Assembly: GCF_003086695.1 (NCBI RefSeq) | Contig: NZ_CP025999.1 | Location: 2,025,680-2,089,679 of the forward strand | Length of the DNA stretch: 64,000 bases | Source: Stenotrophomonas sp. SAU14A_NAIMI4_8 | GTDB lineage: Bacteria; Pseudomonadota; Gammaproteobacteria; Xanthomonadales; Xanthomonadaceae | Reading direction: 5' to 3' | Shown here: positions 42,326-51,844 of the stretch, one piece after another | Numbering within the stretch: position 1 is the first letter of the stretch | Layout: the number at the start of each line of letters is the position of its first letter | The notes under the pieces: generated by a model | Databases searched by the model: none | The model's input: only the letters and a program-made list of their open reading frames with translations | What the model was told of the DNA's origin: nothing | Made by a program: the position numbers and the translations under genes

Positions 42326-42997
42326 ATGTCCCGCGTCATCACCCGCATCGAGCGCGCCGCACCGGCGCTGATCCAGTCACTGGCCGAGGCCGGCGTGGCC
42401 ACCGTGCACGAGGCGCAGGGTCGCAGCGGCCTGCTGCACCCGCGGCTGCGCCCGATCTACAGCGGCGCGCGTATCGCCGGCAGCGCAGTGACCGTGTCGG
42501 TGCCGCCGGGCGATAACTGGATGATGCATGTGGCCATCGAGCAGCTTGGCGAGGGCGACATCCTGGTGGTGGCACCGACCAGCGACTGCAGCGATGGCTA
42601 CTTCGGCGATCTGCTGGCCACCTCGGCGCAGGCGCGCGGTTGCCGCGGCCTGGTGATCGATGCCGGCGTGCGCGATGTGCGCGAGCTGACCGCCATGGGC
42701 TTCCCGGTCTGGAGCCGCGCGATCCATGCGCAGGGCACGGTGAAGGAAACGCTGGGTTCGGTGAACGTGCCGCTGGTCTGTGGCGGCGCCCTGGTGAATG
42801 CAGGTGACGTGGTGATTGCCGACGATGACGGCGTGTGCATCGTGCCGCGTGCCGAGGCGGCGCGGGTGGCTGCCGAGGCGCAGGCGCGCGAAGCACGCGA
42901 GGCCGACAAGCGCGAGCGCCTGGCCCGTGGAGAACTGGGCCTGGACATCTACGCGATGCGTGAGCGCCTGGCAGCCAAGGGCCTGCGCTATGAGTAA
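42326..42997 (+). CDS. 4-carboxy-4-hydroxy-2-oxoadipate aldolase (RraA-like fold)
   Basis: A 223-residue protein of the HMG/CHA aldolase group. The last step of the protocatechuate 4,5-cleavage and gallate routes splits CHA into pyruvate and oxaloacetate. Motifs: [18 protein letters not shown] (start of the fold), [26 protein letters not shown] (substrate and metal residues Arg and Asp) and [17 protein letters not shown]. The RraA family shares the fold, but the downstream pathway genes favour the aldolase. AAGGA lies 8 bp before the ATG. It overlaps the next gene by 8 bp. Confidence 0.9.
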   Translation: MSRVITRIERAAPALIQSLAEAGVATVHEAQGRSGLLHPRLRPIYSGARIAGSAVTVSVPPGDNWMMHVAIEQLGEGDILVVAPTSDCSDGYFGDLLATSAQARGCRGLVIDAGVRDVRELTAMGFPVWSRAIHAQGTVKETLGSVNVPLVCGGALVNAGDVVIADDDGVCIVPRAEAARVAAEAQAREAREADKRERLARGELGLDIYAMRERLAAKGLRYE

Positions 42998-44045
42998 GGG
43001 CGTGCGCGCGATGTGGATGCGCGGTGGCACGTCCAAGGGCGGGTTCTTCCTGGCCCAGGACCTGCCGGCCGACGGCGCCGCGCGCGATGCCTTCCTGCTG
43101 CGCGCCTATGGTTCGCCGGACGTGCGGCAGATCGATGGCATGGGCGGCGGCGACCCGCTCACCTCCAAGGTGGCGGTCGTATCGCCCTCGCAGCGCGAGG
43201 ATGCCGATGTCGATTACCTGTTCCTGCAGGTCTTCGTGGACCAGGCGCTGGTAAGCGACGCGCAGAACTGCGGCAACATGCTGGCCGGCGTGGGCCCGTT
43301 CGCGATTGAACGCGGGCTGGTGCCGGCACGCGATGGCGTGACCGAGGTACGCATCTTCATGGCCAACACCGGCACCCTGGCCACCGCCAGCGTGCAGACA
43401 CCGGGTGCCGTGGTGAGCTATGCCGGTGACGCGCGCATCGACGGCGTGCCGGGTACTGCCGCGCCGGTGCCGCTGGCGTTCGAGGACACGGCCGGTTCCA
43501 GCTGCGGCGCGCTGCTGATGACCGGCAACCCGGTGGATGTGATCGACGGCGTGCAGGTGACCCTGATCGACAACGGCATGCCCTGCGTGGTGCTGCAGGC
43601 AGCGGATCTGGGCATCAGCGGGCATGAGGACCGCGCCACCCTGGATGCCGACGACGCACTGAAGGCGCGCCTGGAGGCGATCCGTCTGCAGGCCGGGCCG
43701 ATGATGAACCTGGGCGAGGTGGCCGAAAAATCTGTGCCGAAGATGATGCTGGTGGCCGCGCCGGCCGACGGCGGCGCGATCTGCGTGCGCTCGTTCATCC
43801 CGCACCGCTGCCACGCCTCCATCGGCGTGCTGGGCGCGGTGACGGTGGCCACGGCCTGCCTGTTGCCGGGCTCGCCGGCCCACGCCCTGGCCCGCTTGCC
43901 GGGCGGGCAGACACAGACGCTGGCAGTGGAGCACCCCAGTGGGGCGACCGCCTGCGTGATTGAACTGAATGAGGACGGGCAGGTGGCCCGCGCGGCGATG
44001 CTGCGCACCGCACGGAAGCTGTTCGACGGCGAACTGTTCGACTGA
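42990..44045 (+). CDS. 4-oxalomesaconate tautomerase (GalD/PrpF-like)
   Basis: A 351-residue protein of the PrpF/GalD family (diaminopimelate-epimerase-like fold). It starts with the family hallmark [19 protein letters not shown]. Other conserved parts are [36 protein letters not shown] (general-base cysteine region) and [14 protein letters not shown]. GalD interconverts keto and enol tautomers of 4-oxalomesaconate; PrpF homologues isomerise trans-aconitate-type acids. The neighbours support the oxalomesaconate role. It is translationally coupled to the aldolase gene upstream. Confidence 0.88.
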   Translation: MSKGVRAMWMRGGTSKGGFFLAQDLPADGAARDAFLLRAYGSPDVRQIDGMGGGDPLTSKVAVVSPSQREDADVDYLFLQVFVDQALVSDAQNCGNMLAGVGPFAIERGLVPARDGVTEVRIFMANTGTLATASVQTPGAVVSYAGDARIDGVPGTAAPVPLAFEDTAGSSCGALLMTGNPVDVIDGVQVTLIDNGMPCVVLQAADLGISGHEDRATLDADDALKARLEAIRLQAGPMMNLGEVAEKSVPKMMLVAAPADGGAICVRSFIPHRCHASIGVLGAVTVATACLLPGSPAHALARLPGGQTQTLAVEHPSGATACVIELNEDGQVARAAMLRTARKLFDGELFD

Positions 44046-44088
44046 ACAGGCGACGCCTTTCTATTCTCTGCGACCTGGGAGGGTTGTT

Positions 44089-45402
44089 ATGACCGTGGTA
44101 GGGAAGCGGCCGGGCCGCTTTGGAATATTGGGCCAGTTGTGGTTCCAGGTGTTGGCCGGCACCGTGATCGGCGTGTTGCTGGGCTGGCTGCAGCCGGATC
44201 TGGGTTCGGCGATGAAGCCGCTGGGTGATGGCTTCATCAAGCTGATCCGGATGATGATCGGGCCGATCATCTTCGTCACCGTGGTGCACGGCATCGCCGG
44301 CATGCGTGACATGCGCAGCGTGGGACGGCTGGCGCTGAAGTCGTTGATCTACTTCGAGGTGATCACCATCCTGGCGCTGATCGTCGGACTGGTGGCGGTG
44401 GATCTGTGGCAGCCCGGCGCCGGCATGAACATCGATGCGGCGACCATCGACATGGCCAGCATCCAGGGCTACGTGCACACTGCCCACGACCAGTCGATCG
44501 TGGCCTACATCATGGCCATCATTCCCAACACGCTGGTCAGCGCGTTCACCGAAGCGCACGTGCTGCAGGTGCTGTTCGTGGCGGTGCTGTTCGGCGTGGC
44601 CCTGGCCGCCGTCGGCGAACGCGGCAAGCCGGTGATGGACGTGATCGAGAGTGCTTCCGGCGCGCTGTTCAAGATCATCGGCTACATCATGTATGTGGCG
44701 CCCATCGGCGCATTCGGCGCCATCGCCTTCACCGTGGGCCAGTTCGGCGCCGCCTCGCTGCTGTCACTGGGCGAGCTGATCATCGAGTTCTTCGTGGTCT
44801 GCGGGCTGTTCACCGTATTGGTGCTTGGCACGGTGTGCTGGTGGACCGGGGCCAGCCTGTGGCGCCTGCTGGGCTACCTGCGCGATGAGATCATCATCGT
44901 GGCGGCCACCACCAGCACCGAGACCGTGCTGCCGCGCCTGATCGAAAAGATGAAGAAGCTGGGCTGCGAGGAAGGGGTGGTCGGTTTCGTGATTCCCGCC
45001 GGCTACTCGTTCAACCTGGATGGCACCTGCCTGTACCTGACCACGGTGGCGATCTTCCTGGCCCAGGCCACCAACACCGAACTGACCGTGTGGCACCAGC
45101 TGGGGCTGATCGCCGTGCTGCTGCTGACGTCCAAGGGCGCGGCCGGCGTGGCCGGCGCGGCATTCGTGGTGCTGGCCGCCACCCTGGGCACCACCGGCAC
45201 CATTCCGGTGGCCAGCATTGCCTTGATCCTGGGCATCCACCGCATCCTGGCCGAAGGGCTGACCTTCGTGAACCTGATCGGCAACGCGATTGCGGTGCTG
45301 GTGATCGCCAAGTGGGAAGGCAAGCTGGATGAAAAGACCATGGCGGCGCAGATCGGCACCCGCCGCACGCGCCAGCGTCTGCTGGGCGCACAGCCTGCCT
45401 GA
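44089..45402 (+). CDS. dicarboxylate/cation symporter (DctA type, DAACS family)
   Basis: A 437-residue inner-membrane carrier of the DctA/glutamate transporter fold. Visible are an N-terminal series of helices (GQLWFQVLAGTVIGVLLGWL), a helical-hairpin region (AATTSTETVLPRLIEKMKKLGC), VIPAGYSFNLDGTCLYLTTVAIFLAQA (the cation-site helix, NLDGT) and VLAATLGTTGTIPVASIALILGIHRIL. DctA imports C4-dicarboxylates. Within this cluster it probably imports the pathway substrate, a dicarboxylic or tricarboxylic acid. The ATG follows GGGAGGGTTGTT. Confidence 0.9.
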   Translation: MTVVGKRPGRFGILGQLWFQVLAGTVIGVLLGWLQPDLGSAMKPLGDGFIKLIRMMIGPIIFVTVVHGIAGMRDMRSVGRLALKSLIYFEVITILALIVGLVAVDLWQPGAGMNIDAATIDMASIQGYVHTAHDQSIVAYIMAIIPNTLVSAFTEAHVLQVLFVAVLFGVALAAVGERGKPVMDVIESASGALFKIIGYIMYVAPIGAFGAIAFTVGQFGAASLLSLGELIIEFFVVCGLFTVLVLGTVCWWTGASLWRLLGYLRDEIIIVAATTSTETVLPRLIEKMKKLGCEEGVVGFVIPAGYSFNLDGTCLYLTTVAIFLAQATNTELTVWHQLGLIAVLLLTSKGAAGVAGAAFVVLAATLGTTGTIPVASIALILGIHRILAEGLTFVNLIGNAIAVLVIAKWEGKLDEKTMAAQIGTRRTRQRLLGAQPA

Positions 45403-45490
45403 GGCCATGGTCTGAGCCCTGACGGCCACCGCGCGTGGCCTCCATCGAATGCAACAACCTGGCGCCGGCGGCGCCGGGAAGGGAGAGAAC

Positions 45491-46774
45491 ATGTCGCAGT
45501 TCCTGCGCACCCCGCTGTACCTGCTGCTGGCCAGTGTGCTGGCCGCGCCGGCCTTCGCCGCTGAACGCAGCGTGCCCGAGGGCATCGACCTGACCTTGGA
45601 CCTGGTCGGCAACGTGGCCCACAACCCGGTGGGCGGTGTCGAACAGGGCACCGAAGGCTCGTACTGGGTGATGGCCCAATCGAAGTTCGACCTGGACAAA
45701 CTGTTCGGCGTACACGGCACCGAGGTCGATGCCCAGTGGGCGTGGTTCGCCGGGCGCAACCTGGCGCGCGAGAAGATCGGCAATTCGATCAGCGCACAAC
45801 AGACCTGGCGACCGGTGGCCGGGGGCCGCCTGACCCGGCTGACCCTGCGCCACCGCTTCGACAACGGGTTGAGCGTCACTGCCGGCCGCGCGCCGGTGAA
45901 CAGCTACTTCAACAACTCGCCGCTCAACTGCGTGTTCATGAGCAATGCGATGTGCCTGACCCCGTACGGTGCGATCACCGACCTGGGTATCACCGCCTAT
46001 CCGAATTCTTCGTGGGCGGGCATCGTGCGCTACGACGTGGATGATCGCTGGTACGCCCAGGCCGGCGTGTTCGATTACAACAACACGCTGAACGAGGCCG
46101 GCAAGAACGGCCTGGATTTCTCGGTAGGCGAGGGCACCGGCACGATCAGTGCCTACGAAGTGGGCTACCAGACCAGCTTCGCCAACGATCGCCTGCCGCG
46201 CACGTACCGGCTGGGCATGTACCGCAACAGCGATGGTGGCAAGAGCCCGTACTTCGATGCCAACGGCAACTCGGCGGCGCTGACCGGCAAGCCGACCGCG
46301 GCGCAGGATGGCGCACGCATGGGCTGGTATGCAATGGGCGACCAGACCGTGTGGCGCGGCGAGGGCAAGCGCAACCTTGCGGTGTTCGGGCGTGCCTACC
46401 TCAACACCGGCAACGAGGCGCCGGTCGATCATTTCGTGTCGGCCGGCTTCGTCAAGACCGGCACGTTTGCCAGCCGCGACCAGGACACCCTGGCCCTGTT
46501 CGTGTCCAACACCCACTTCAGCGACGAACAGATCGGCTTCCTGCGTGATCGCCGCAGCCGCAATGGCGGCACGGGCGCGCCGCATGCCGATGAAATCATC
46601 ACCGAACTCAGCTATGGCTGGGCGGTGAAGAAGGGCATCCGCCTGATGCCCAACCTGCAGTACGTCATCAACCCCGACCCGATCTATGCGCCCACGCGCA
46701 CGACCAACATCCCCGGTGCGCTGATTGTTGGCCTGCGCGTGGATGTGCATTTCGCCCAGCTGTTTGGCTGGTGA
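45491..46774 (+). CDS. outer-membrane porin, OprB-like
   Basis: A 427-residue porin with a signal peptide (MSQFLRTPLYLLLASVLAAPAFA). It consists of alternating beta-strand sequence, ending in RVDVHFAQLFGW with a C-terminal aromatic (here W), typical of outer-membrane barrels. Parts such as TLRHRFDNGLSVTAGRAPVNSYFNNSPLNCVFMSNAMC (two cysteines) and YGWAVKKGIRLMPNLQYVINPD match OprB-type carbohydrate porins. In this cluster it would admit the acid substrate to the periplasm for the DctA-type carrier. The ATG follows GGGAGAGAAC. Confidence 0.88.
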   Translation: MSQFLRTPLYLLLASVLAAPAFAAERSVPEGIDLTLDLVGNVAHNPVGGVEQGTEGSYWVMAQSKFDLDKLFGVHGTEVDAQWAWFAGRNLAREKIGNSISAQQTWRPVAGGRLTRLTLRHRFDNGLSVTAGRAPVNSYFNNSPLNCVFMSNAMCLTPYGAITDLGITAYPNSSWAGIVRYDVDDRWYAQAGVFDYNNTLNEAGKNGLDFSVGEGTGTISAYEVGYQTSFANDRLPRTYRLGMYRNSDGGKSPYFDANGNSAALTGKPTAAQDGARMGWYAMGDQTVWRGEGKRNLAVFGRAYLNTGNEAPVDHFVSAGFVKTGTFASRDQDTLALFVSNTHFSDEQIGFLRDRRSRNGGTGAPHADEIITELSYGWAVKKGIRLMPNLQYVINPDPIYAPTRTTNIPGALIVGLRVDVHFAQLFGW

Positions 46775-46797
46775 TCCATCGCCCCAGGAGATCCCCC

Positions 46798-47820
46798 ATG
46801 ATCATCGACTGCCACGGCCACTACACCACGGCCCCGGCCGGCCACGATGCGTTCCGCAAGGCGCAGGTGGCCCACTACAACGATCGCTCGCTGCCGGCGG
46901 CGGTCTATCCGACCATCAGCGACGATGAACTGCGCGACAGCGTGGAGGCCAACCAGCTGCGCCTGCTGCGCGAGCGTGGCGCGGACATGACCATCTTCTC
47001 GCCGCGTGCCAGCACCATGGCGCACCACATTGGCGATGAGCAGGTAAGTGCCGAATGGACGCGGCACTGCAACGACCTGATCGCGCGGGTGGTGCAGCTG
47101 TATCCCGAGCAGTTCATCGGCGTCTGCCAGCTGCCGCAGTCGCCGGGCGTGCCGATCGCCCACGCGGTGGCCGAGCTGGAGCGCTGCGTGAACGAGCTCG
47201 GATTCGTCGGCTGCAATCTGAACCCCGATCCGTCCGGCGGCCATTGGGATGGCCTGCCGCTGACCGACCGTTCCTGGTACCCGTTCTTCGAGAAGATGGT
47301 GGAGCTGGACGTGCCGGCCATGGTGCATGTGTCGGGCAGCTGCAACGCCAACTTCCATGCCACCGGCGCGCACTACCTGAACGCCGATACCACCGCCTTC
47401 ATGCAGTTCCTGCAGGGTGACCTGTTCCGTGACTTCCCCACGCTGCGCTTCATCATCCCGCATGGCGGCGGTGCGGTGCCGTACCATTGGGGGCGTTTCC
47501 GTGGCCTGGCGGACATGCTGGGCAAGCCGCCGCTGGCCGAGCATGTGATGAAGAACGTGTACTTCGATACCTGCGTGTACCACCAGCCGGGCATCGACCT
47601 GCTGTTCGAGGTGATCGACATCGACAACATCCTGTTCGGCTCGGAAATGGTCGGCGCGGTGCGCGGCATCGATCCGCAGACCGGCCATTTCTTCGATGAC
47701 ACCCGCCGCTATGTCGATGCATTGGCGATTTCGGCGCAGGACCGCTACAAGGTGTTCGAAGGCAATGCGCGCCGTGTCTACCCGCGGCTGGATGCCCAGC
47801 TGAAGGCGAGGGGGCTGTGA
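46798..47820 (+). CDS. ligJ: 4-oxalomesaconate hydratase (LigJ, amidohydrolase fold)
   Basis: A 340-residue metal-dependent amidohydrolase-fold enzyme that hydrates 4-oxalomesaconate to 4-carboxy-4-hydroxy-2-oxoadipate. Metal ligands: the N-terminal HGHY (MIIDCHGHYTTAPAGHDAFRK), MVHVSGSCN, and IPHGGGAVPYHWGR. The C-terminal NILFGSEMVGAVRGIDP is a LigJ marker. It is not the PIG-L-type GalB of the Pseudomonas gallate route. The ATG follows CCAGGAGATCCCC. It overlaps ligI by one base. Confidence 0.93.
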   Translation: MIIDCHGHYTTAPAGHDAFRKAQVAHYNDRSLPAAVYPTISDDELRDSVEANQLRLLRERGADMTIFSPRASTMAHHIGDEQVSAEWTRHCNDLIARVVQLYPEQFIGVCQLPQSPGVPIAHAVAELERCVNELGFVGCNLNPDPSGGHWDGLPLTDRSWYPFFEKMVELDVPAMVHVSGSCNANFHATGAHYLNADTTAFMQFLQGDLFRDFPTLRFIIPHGGGAVPYHWGRFRGLADMLGKPPLAEHVMKNVYFDTCVYHQPGIDLLFEVIDIDNILFGSEMVGAVRGIDPQTGHFFDDTRRYVDALAISAQDRYKVFEGNARRVYPRLDAQLKARGL

Positions 47821-48710
47821 TGGCCGCCTTCCAGAAAGATCCCGACTGGCTGGATTACTGTGCGCACCCGAGCCGGCCGCAATTCGTGCCGCCGCCCGGT
47901 GCGGTGGACGCGCACTGCCATGTGTTCGGGCCGGGCGACATTTTCCCGTATGCGCCCGAGCGCAAGTACACGCCGTGCGACGCCGGCAAGGCGCAGCTGT
48001 TCGCGCTGCGCGATTTCCTGGGCTTCAGCCGCAACGTGATCGTGCAGGCCACCTGCCATGGCGCCGACAACCGTGCCCTGGTGGACGCGCTGCAGGCCAG
48101 CGGCGGCCTGGCCCGGGGCGTGGCCACCGTGCGCGATACCGTCAGTGATGAAGAACTGCAGCAGCTGCATGCGGCCGGGGTGCGGGGCGTGCGCTTCAAC
48201 TTCGTGCGCCGGCTGGTCGACCCGAAGCCGGATGCTTACTACCACGCGATCATTGATCGCATCGCGCCGCTGGGCTGGCACGTGGTGGTGTACTTCGAGG
48301 CGGCCGATCTGGCCGAGCGCTGGAACTTCTTCACCACGTTGCCGACCACCGTGGTGGTGGACCACATGGGCCGCCCGGACGTGAGCCAGCCTGTGGACGG
48401 GCCGGAGTTCCAGCGTTTCGTGCGACTGATGGCCGAGCACGGCAACGTGTGGAGCAAGGTCAGCTGCCCCGAGCGGCTGTCACGGCTGGGGCCGCCCGGG
48501 TACGCCGATGTGGTGCCGTTCGCCCGGCATCTGGTGCGGCAGTTCCCGGACCGGGTGCTGTGGGGGACCGACTGGCCGCACCCGAACATGAAGGACCACA
48601 TGCCCGACGACGGGCACCTGGTGGACGTGATTCCGCACATCGCACCCACGCCCGAGTTGCAGCGCAGGCTGCTGGTGGACAACCCGATGCGGCTGTACTG
48701 GGGCGAGTAG
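47820..48710 (+). CDS. ligI: 2-pyrone-4,6-dicarboxylate hydrolase (LigI)
   Basis: A 296-residue amidohydrolase that opens the lactone of 2-pyrone-4,6-dicarboxylate (PDC) to 4-oxalomesaconate. Motifs: VDAHCHVFGPGDIFPYAPERKYTPCDA at the N-terminus, VQATCHGADNRALVDAL, VVDHMGRPDV, KVSCPERLS and VLWGTDWPHPNM with the active-site aspartate. I chose the ATG at 47820, which overlaps the ligJ stop (TGATG). The presence of LigI identifies PDC as an intermediate or substrate of the cluster. The TAG stop is inside a GTAG repeat. Confidence 0.94.
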   Translation: MAAFQKDPDWLDYCAHPSRPQFVPPPGAVDAHCHVFGPGDIFPYAPERKYTPCDAGKAQLFALRDFLGFSRNVIVQATCHGADNRALVDALQASGGLARGVATVRDTVSDEELQQLHAAGVRGVRFNFVRRLVDPKPDAYYHAIIDRIAPLGWHVVVYFEAADLAERWNFFTTLPTTVVVDHMGRPDVSQPVDGPEFQRFVRLMAEHGNVWSKVSCPERLSRLGPPGYADVVPFARHLVRQFPDRVLWGTDWPHPNMKDHMPDDGHLVDVIPHIAPTPELQRRLLVDNPMRLYWGE

Positions 48711-49173
48711 ATCCACGCCATGCGTGGATGGCGGCGCGGACGATGCGTCTGGGGTCAGAACCCTTGCCTGCGGCAAGGGGTCCGACCCCATGCGTGGATG
48801 GGGACGCGCACGATGCACTCGGGGTCAGAGCCCTTGCCTGTGGCAAGGGGTCCGACCCCATGCGTGGATGGGGACGCGCACGATGCACTCGGGGTCAGAG
48901 CCCTTGCCTGTGGCAAGGGGTCCGACCCCATGCATGGATGGGGATGCGCACGATGCACCCGGGGTCAGAGCCCTTGCCCGGCGGTAGATCCACGCCATGC
49001 GTGGATGGCAGCGCGCGATGCACTTGGGGTCCGACCCCATGCGTGGTTGGGGATGCGGGCGATGCAGCCGGGGTCCGACCTCTTGCCCGGCAGTAGATCC
49101 ACGCCATGCGTGGATGGCGGCGCGCGATGCACCCGGGGTCAGAGCCCTTGCCTGCGGCAAGGGGTCCGACCCC
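48707..49173. repeat. array of ~70-bp composite units (SMAG core plus GGGGTC hairpin)
   Basis: Starting at the ligI stop, GGGGTCAG occurs at 48751, 48821, 48891 and 48961, exactly 70 bp apart. Each is followed by a CCCTTGCC...GGCAAGGGGTCCGACCCC stem (cut short in the fourth) and a CCATGCGTGGATGG segment. Degenerate units continue to 49173, with complete GTAGATCCACGCC palindromes at 48707, 48986 and 49093. The region of 470 bp has no gene. Confidence 0.9.
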
Positions 49174-49182
49174 GGGCTGGGG

Positions 49183-50097
49183 TCAGGCCTGGGTGACGGC
49201 GGTCGCGTCTTCGGCTACCGCCGGCGCGTCTGCCGGTGGCTCCGGTTCTACGGCGGTCTCCGGCAACACCCCATGGTCGGGGAACAGGCGCGGCAGTTCG
49301 GCAACGAAGCGGGCGATGCAGGCCTCGGCGAAGTCGCGCGAGGCGGCTTTTGCCTTGGCATAGTCGTCGGCCTGCCAGTCCTGCAGCGGGGCCACCTGTG
49401 CCTCGTCCTGGCAGTGCACGCCCTGGCCGCCGCTCGCGCTGCGGAACAGCCTGCGCACTACCGGGAAGCCGATGGTGGCGTCGTGGCGCAGCTCGTACGG
49501 CGTGTCTGCATCACCGAGCTTCTGGTACACCAGCGACCATTGGCCGGCGCTGGCTTCGACGGTGCGCTCGTCGCTGGGAATGGCGCCGGGATGGGCGGCG
49601 AAGTAGATCGCCAGCTGTTCGCGGATCATCGCGGGCAACAGCCCAAACGCGGGGCTGGGTACTTCACCGATGCTGTCGCCGCGCACGTTGTTCTTGCTGA
49701 AGGTGCTGGTCTGGCCGCCGATGCCGGCCAACGTGCCCAGCGCAAACAGACCGACCTTGGCGGCGGTGGCCCCAGCGGTGTCACCGCGCATCACCAGGCG
49801 CAGGGTCAGATCGCCGTAGCGATTGCCGTCGGGCCCGGTGCCAAGCCCGGAGGTGATCTTGATGCGCTGCAGGCTGCTGTAGTCCAGCACGGGGGCCGCA
49901 ACCGGCGCAGCAACAGTCTCGGCGACCGGTTCCGGCATGGCCTGGGTTGCCGGTTCGGCCGCGGGTTCGGGCGCCGACGCGAGGGTGGTTGCCGCGGCGG
50001 TGTCGGGTGCGGGTGCTGGGTCGCTGGCATGGGCCGACGCGGCCAGCAGCAGGCTGGCGGCGATCGCGGCGGTGAGACAAGCGGGGCGTACTGCCAT
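49183..50097 (-). CDS. secreted protein, short member of a three-gene paralogous family
   Basis: A protein of 304 residues starting at MAVRPACLTAAIAASLLLAASAHA, a signal peptide, with AAGGAGTATCACC upstream. An Ala/Pro-rich linker (residues ~25-70) precedes a domain shared with the two genes upstream: LTLRLVMRGD, VPSPAFGLLPAMIREQLAIYF, WSLVYQK, LRHDATI and WQADDYAKAKAASRDFAEACIARFVAELPRLFP. It lacks the C-terminal half of its paralogues. I do not recognise a known family. It lies last of the three. Confidence 0.75.
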   Translation of the reverse strand: MAVRPACLTAAIAASLLLAASAHASDPAPAPDTAAATTLASAPEPAAEPATQAMPEPVAETVAAPVAAPVLDYSSLQRIKITSGLGTGPDGNRYGDLTLRLVMRGDTAGATAAKVGLFALGTLAGIGGQTSTFSKNNVRGDSIGEVPSPAFGLLPAMIREQLAIYFAAHPGAIPSDERTVEASAGQWSLVYQKLGDADTPYELRHDATIGFPVVRRLFRSASGGQGVHCQDEAQVAPLQDWQADDYAKAKAASRDFAEACIARFVAELPRLFPDHGVLPETAVEPEPPADAPAVAEDATAVTQA

Positions 50098-50137
50098 GGT
50101 GATACTCCTTGGAAAAGCGGAACGGGCGCGCTGCGGC

Positions 50138-51715
50138 TTACTGCCCAGCGAACTCCTTGATCGGGAAGGCCTTGCAGCGTTCGACGGCGGCAGTGATATC
50201 AACCGGCGCATCGGCGGCGGCACCACGGCGCTGGTTCACCGACGCGGTTTCTTCCCACAGGCTGGGCAGCACCTGCGGCGCGTCCAGCACCCGTTCGCGC
50301 ACGGCATCGTGCAGCACGCTGCTGTAGTCCGATGATGGCGCCACCACGCACAGGCGGGTGCCGGGCGTGCTGCTGGCCTGCTGCAGCATCTGCTGAAGTG
50401 CGTCGCTGCTGCCTGCTTCGTCACGCAGCTGCTGCGCGGCGCTGCCCGGGTTGGCGTCCTGGATCTGCAGCTGGCCGGGGCTGAACAGCAGGACCTGCAT
50501 CTCCTGTCGCGGTTCGATGCGCACCGGCGCGCGCGTGCGCTCGCAGATGGTGGGGGTCGGTCGGGCCTGCTGCGGCGTCACGCTGCCATCGGCGTGAACC
50601 TGGCGGACATGCAGCCGGCACATCTTGTCGGCCACCTCAAACTCCACTTCATAGTCCTGGCCGGGTTTGGCCACGAACTGGCCGGACAGCGTGCCCGTGC
50701 AGTACAGGCCGCTTTTGGGATCAAAGGCCGCCTCGAAGATCAGCGGCTTGCCACCGGGAATTTGGTATTCCTGGTAGCTGAGCGTGGAGAACCGCTGGTC
50801 CTGCTTGCTGCGCAGGGCTTCGGTGCTGGGAATGCCGAGCAGGCCCTTGTCACCAGCATTGTTGTACTTGACGTCGATTCGGTCGCGGTAATCGTCGCGG
50901 CACGTCGTATCGGTGAGCAGGGTGGTGGTCCGGCCGAAATCGGCGTACACGCGCACCCGTGCTGGCGGCACGACGCCATCGGCGTAGGCGCTGAGATCCT
51001 CACCCGCCAACGGACGCGGGTACATGGCCGGAATGCGCTTGATCAGCTTCTCGATGCACTTCATGGTGATCATCTGCGCGGCGCTCTTCAGCCGGGCGTA
51101 GTCGTTGGCCTGCCAGGTACCCAACGTCGCGCGCTCGTCGCTGTCGCTGCAGCGGATGATCTCGGCCAGGCTGCCATCGGCGCGGCGCTGCTGGATGGTG
51201 GTGGTGTGGTTGAGCCGGTACAGCGGATCCTTGCGGGTGTTGCCCTGGTGCACCAGCGCCCAGGTTTCGGCATTGAAGCGCAGGGTGCTGGTCTGGGTCG
51301 GCAGTGCGTCGGGCGCATAACGGAAATAGCCGCCCACCAGCGCCTTGGCCACGTTCGGCATCAGCGTGATGGCTGGGCTGGCCTGGCCTTCGATGATGCT
51401 GCCGGGCAGCTGGTTGCGCCGGCTGTAGTCGGGCTCATTTCCACTGAACAGCAGGGACAGTCCCTTCGGCGTCAGTGCCTCGCTGTCATCGGGGGTGACG
51501 ATGCGCAGCGCCACGTCCGGTGCGTGCAGCGGCTTGGCGGCGGTATCCGGACCGCTCAGGATCTGCACGCGTTCGCTCCACGCATCGGCAGCGTCGGTGG
51601 CGGGCGAGGAGGGTGCCTGTGGCGATGCCGGCTGGGCTGCCGCGGTGGCCAGCAGCGGTGCAAGCAGGGCCGCTGCCAGCAGCGTGGTTCGGGAGGGGAA
51701 GCGGCGCAGGGCCAT
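50138..51715 (-). CDS. secreted protein, second member of the paralogous family
   Basis: A protein of 525 residues with a signal peptide (MALRRFPSRTTLLAAALLAPLLATAAAQ). I chose the ATG at 51715, preceded by CAAGGAGCTTGACC. The N-terminal domain has VALRIVTPDD, SPAITLMPNVAKAL, TWALVHQGN, LYRLNHTTTIQQRRADGS and WQANDYARLKSAAQMITMKCIEKLIKRIPAMYP. The C-terminal domain has PGQDYEVEFEVADKMCRLHV and ICERTRAPV. Even cysteine spacing suggests disulphides. The neighbours are paralogues on both sides. Function unknown. Confidence 0.78.
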   Translation of the reverse strand: MALRRFPSRTTLLAAALLAPLLATAAAQPASPQAPSSPATDAADAWSERVQILSGPDTAAKPLHAPDVALRIVTPDDSEALTPKGLSLLFSGNEPDYSRRNQLPGSIIEGQASPAITLMPNVAKALVGGYFRYAPDALPTQTSTLRFNAETWALVHQGNTRKDPLYRLNHTTTIQQRRADGSLAEIIRCSDSDERATLGTWQANDYARLKSAAQMITMKCIEKLIKRIPAMYPRPLAGEDLSAYADGVVPPARVRVYADFGRTTTLLTDTTCRDDYRDRIDVKYNNAGDKGLLGIPSTEALRSKQDQRFSTLSYQEYQIPGGKPLIFEAAFDPKSGLYCTGTLSGQFVAKPGQDYEVEFEVADKMCRLHVRQVHADGSVTPQQARPTPTICERTRAPVRIEPRQEMQVLLFSPGQLQIQDANPGSAAQQLRDEAGSSDALQQMLQQASSTPGTRLCVVAPSSDYSSVLHDAVRERVLDAPQVLPSLWEETASVNQRRGAAADAPVDITAAVERCKAFPIKEFAGQ

Positions 51716-51844
51716 GGTCAAGCTCCTTGAGAAACAGAAACAGCCATGCCGGCCCTTCCGGTGCCGGCATTCGAACGAGGTGTTGTCGAGGGGGTGCTGC
51801 GGTCCGGTCAGTCCTGGGCCATCGCTACCGTCGCAGGCGATGGG

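Noticed and set aside
42326..42997. RraA, regulator of RNase E
   Set aside because: The fold is the same, but its place at the head of a LigIJ/GalD operon fits CHA aldolase much better.
46798..47820. Generic amidohydrolase such as a 2-amino-3-carboxymuconate decarboxylase
   Set aside because: The N-terminus, the NILFGSEMVGAVRG end and the LigI neighbour fit oxalomesaconate hydratase; no kynurenine-pathway genes are near.
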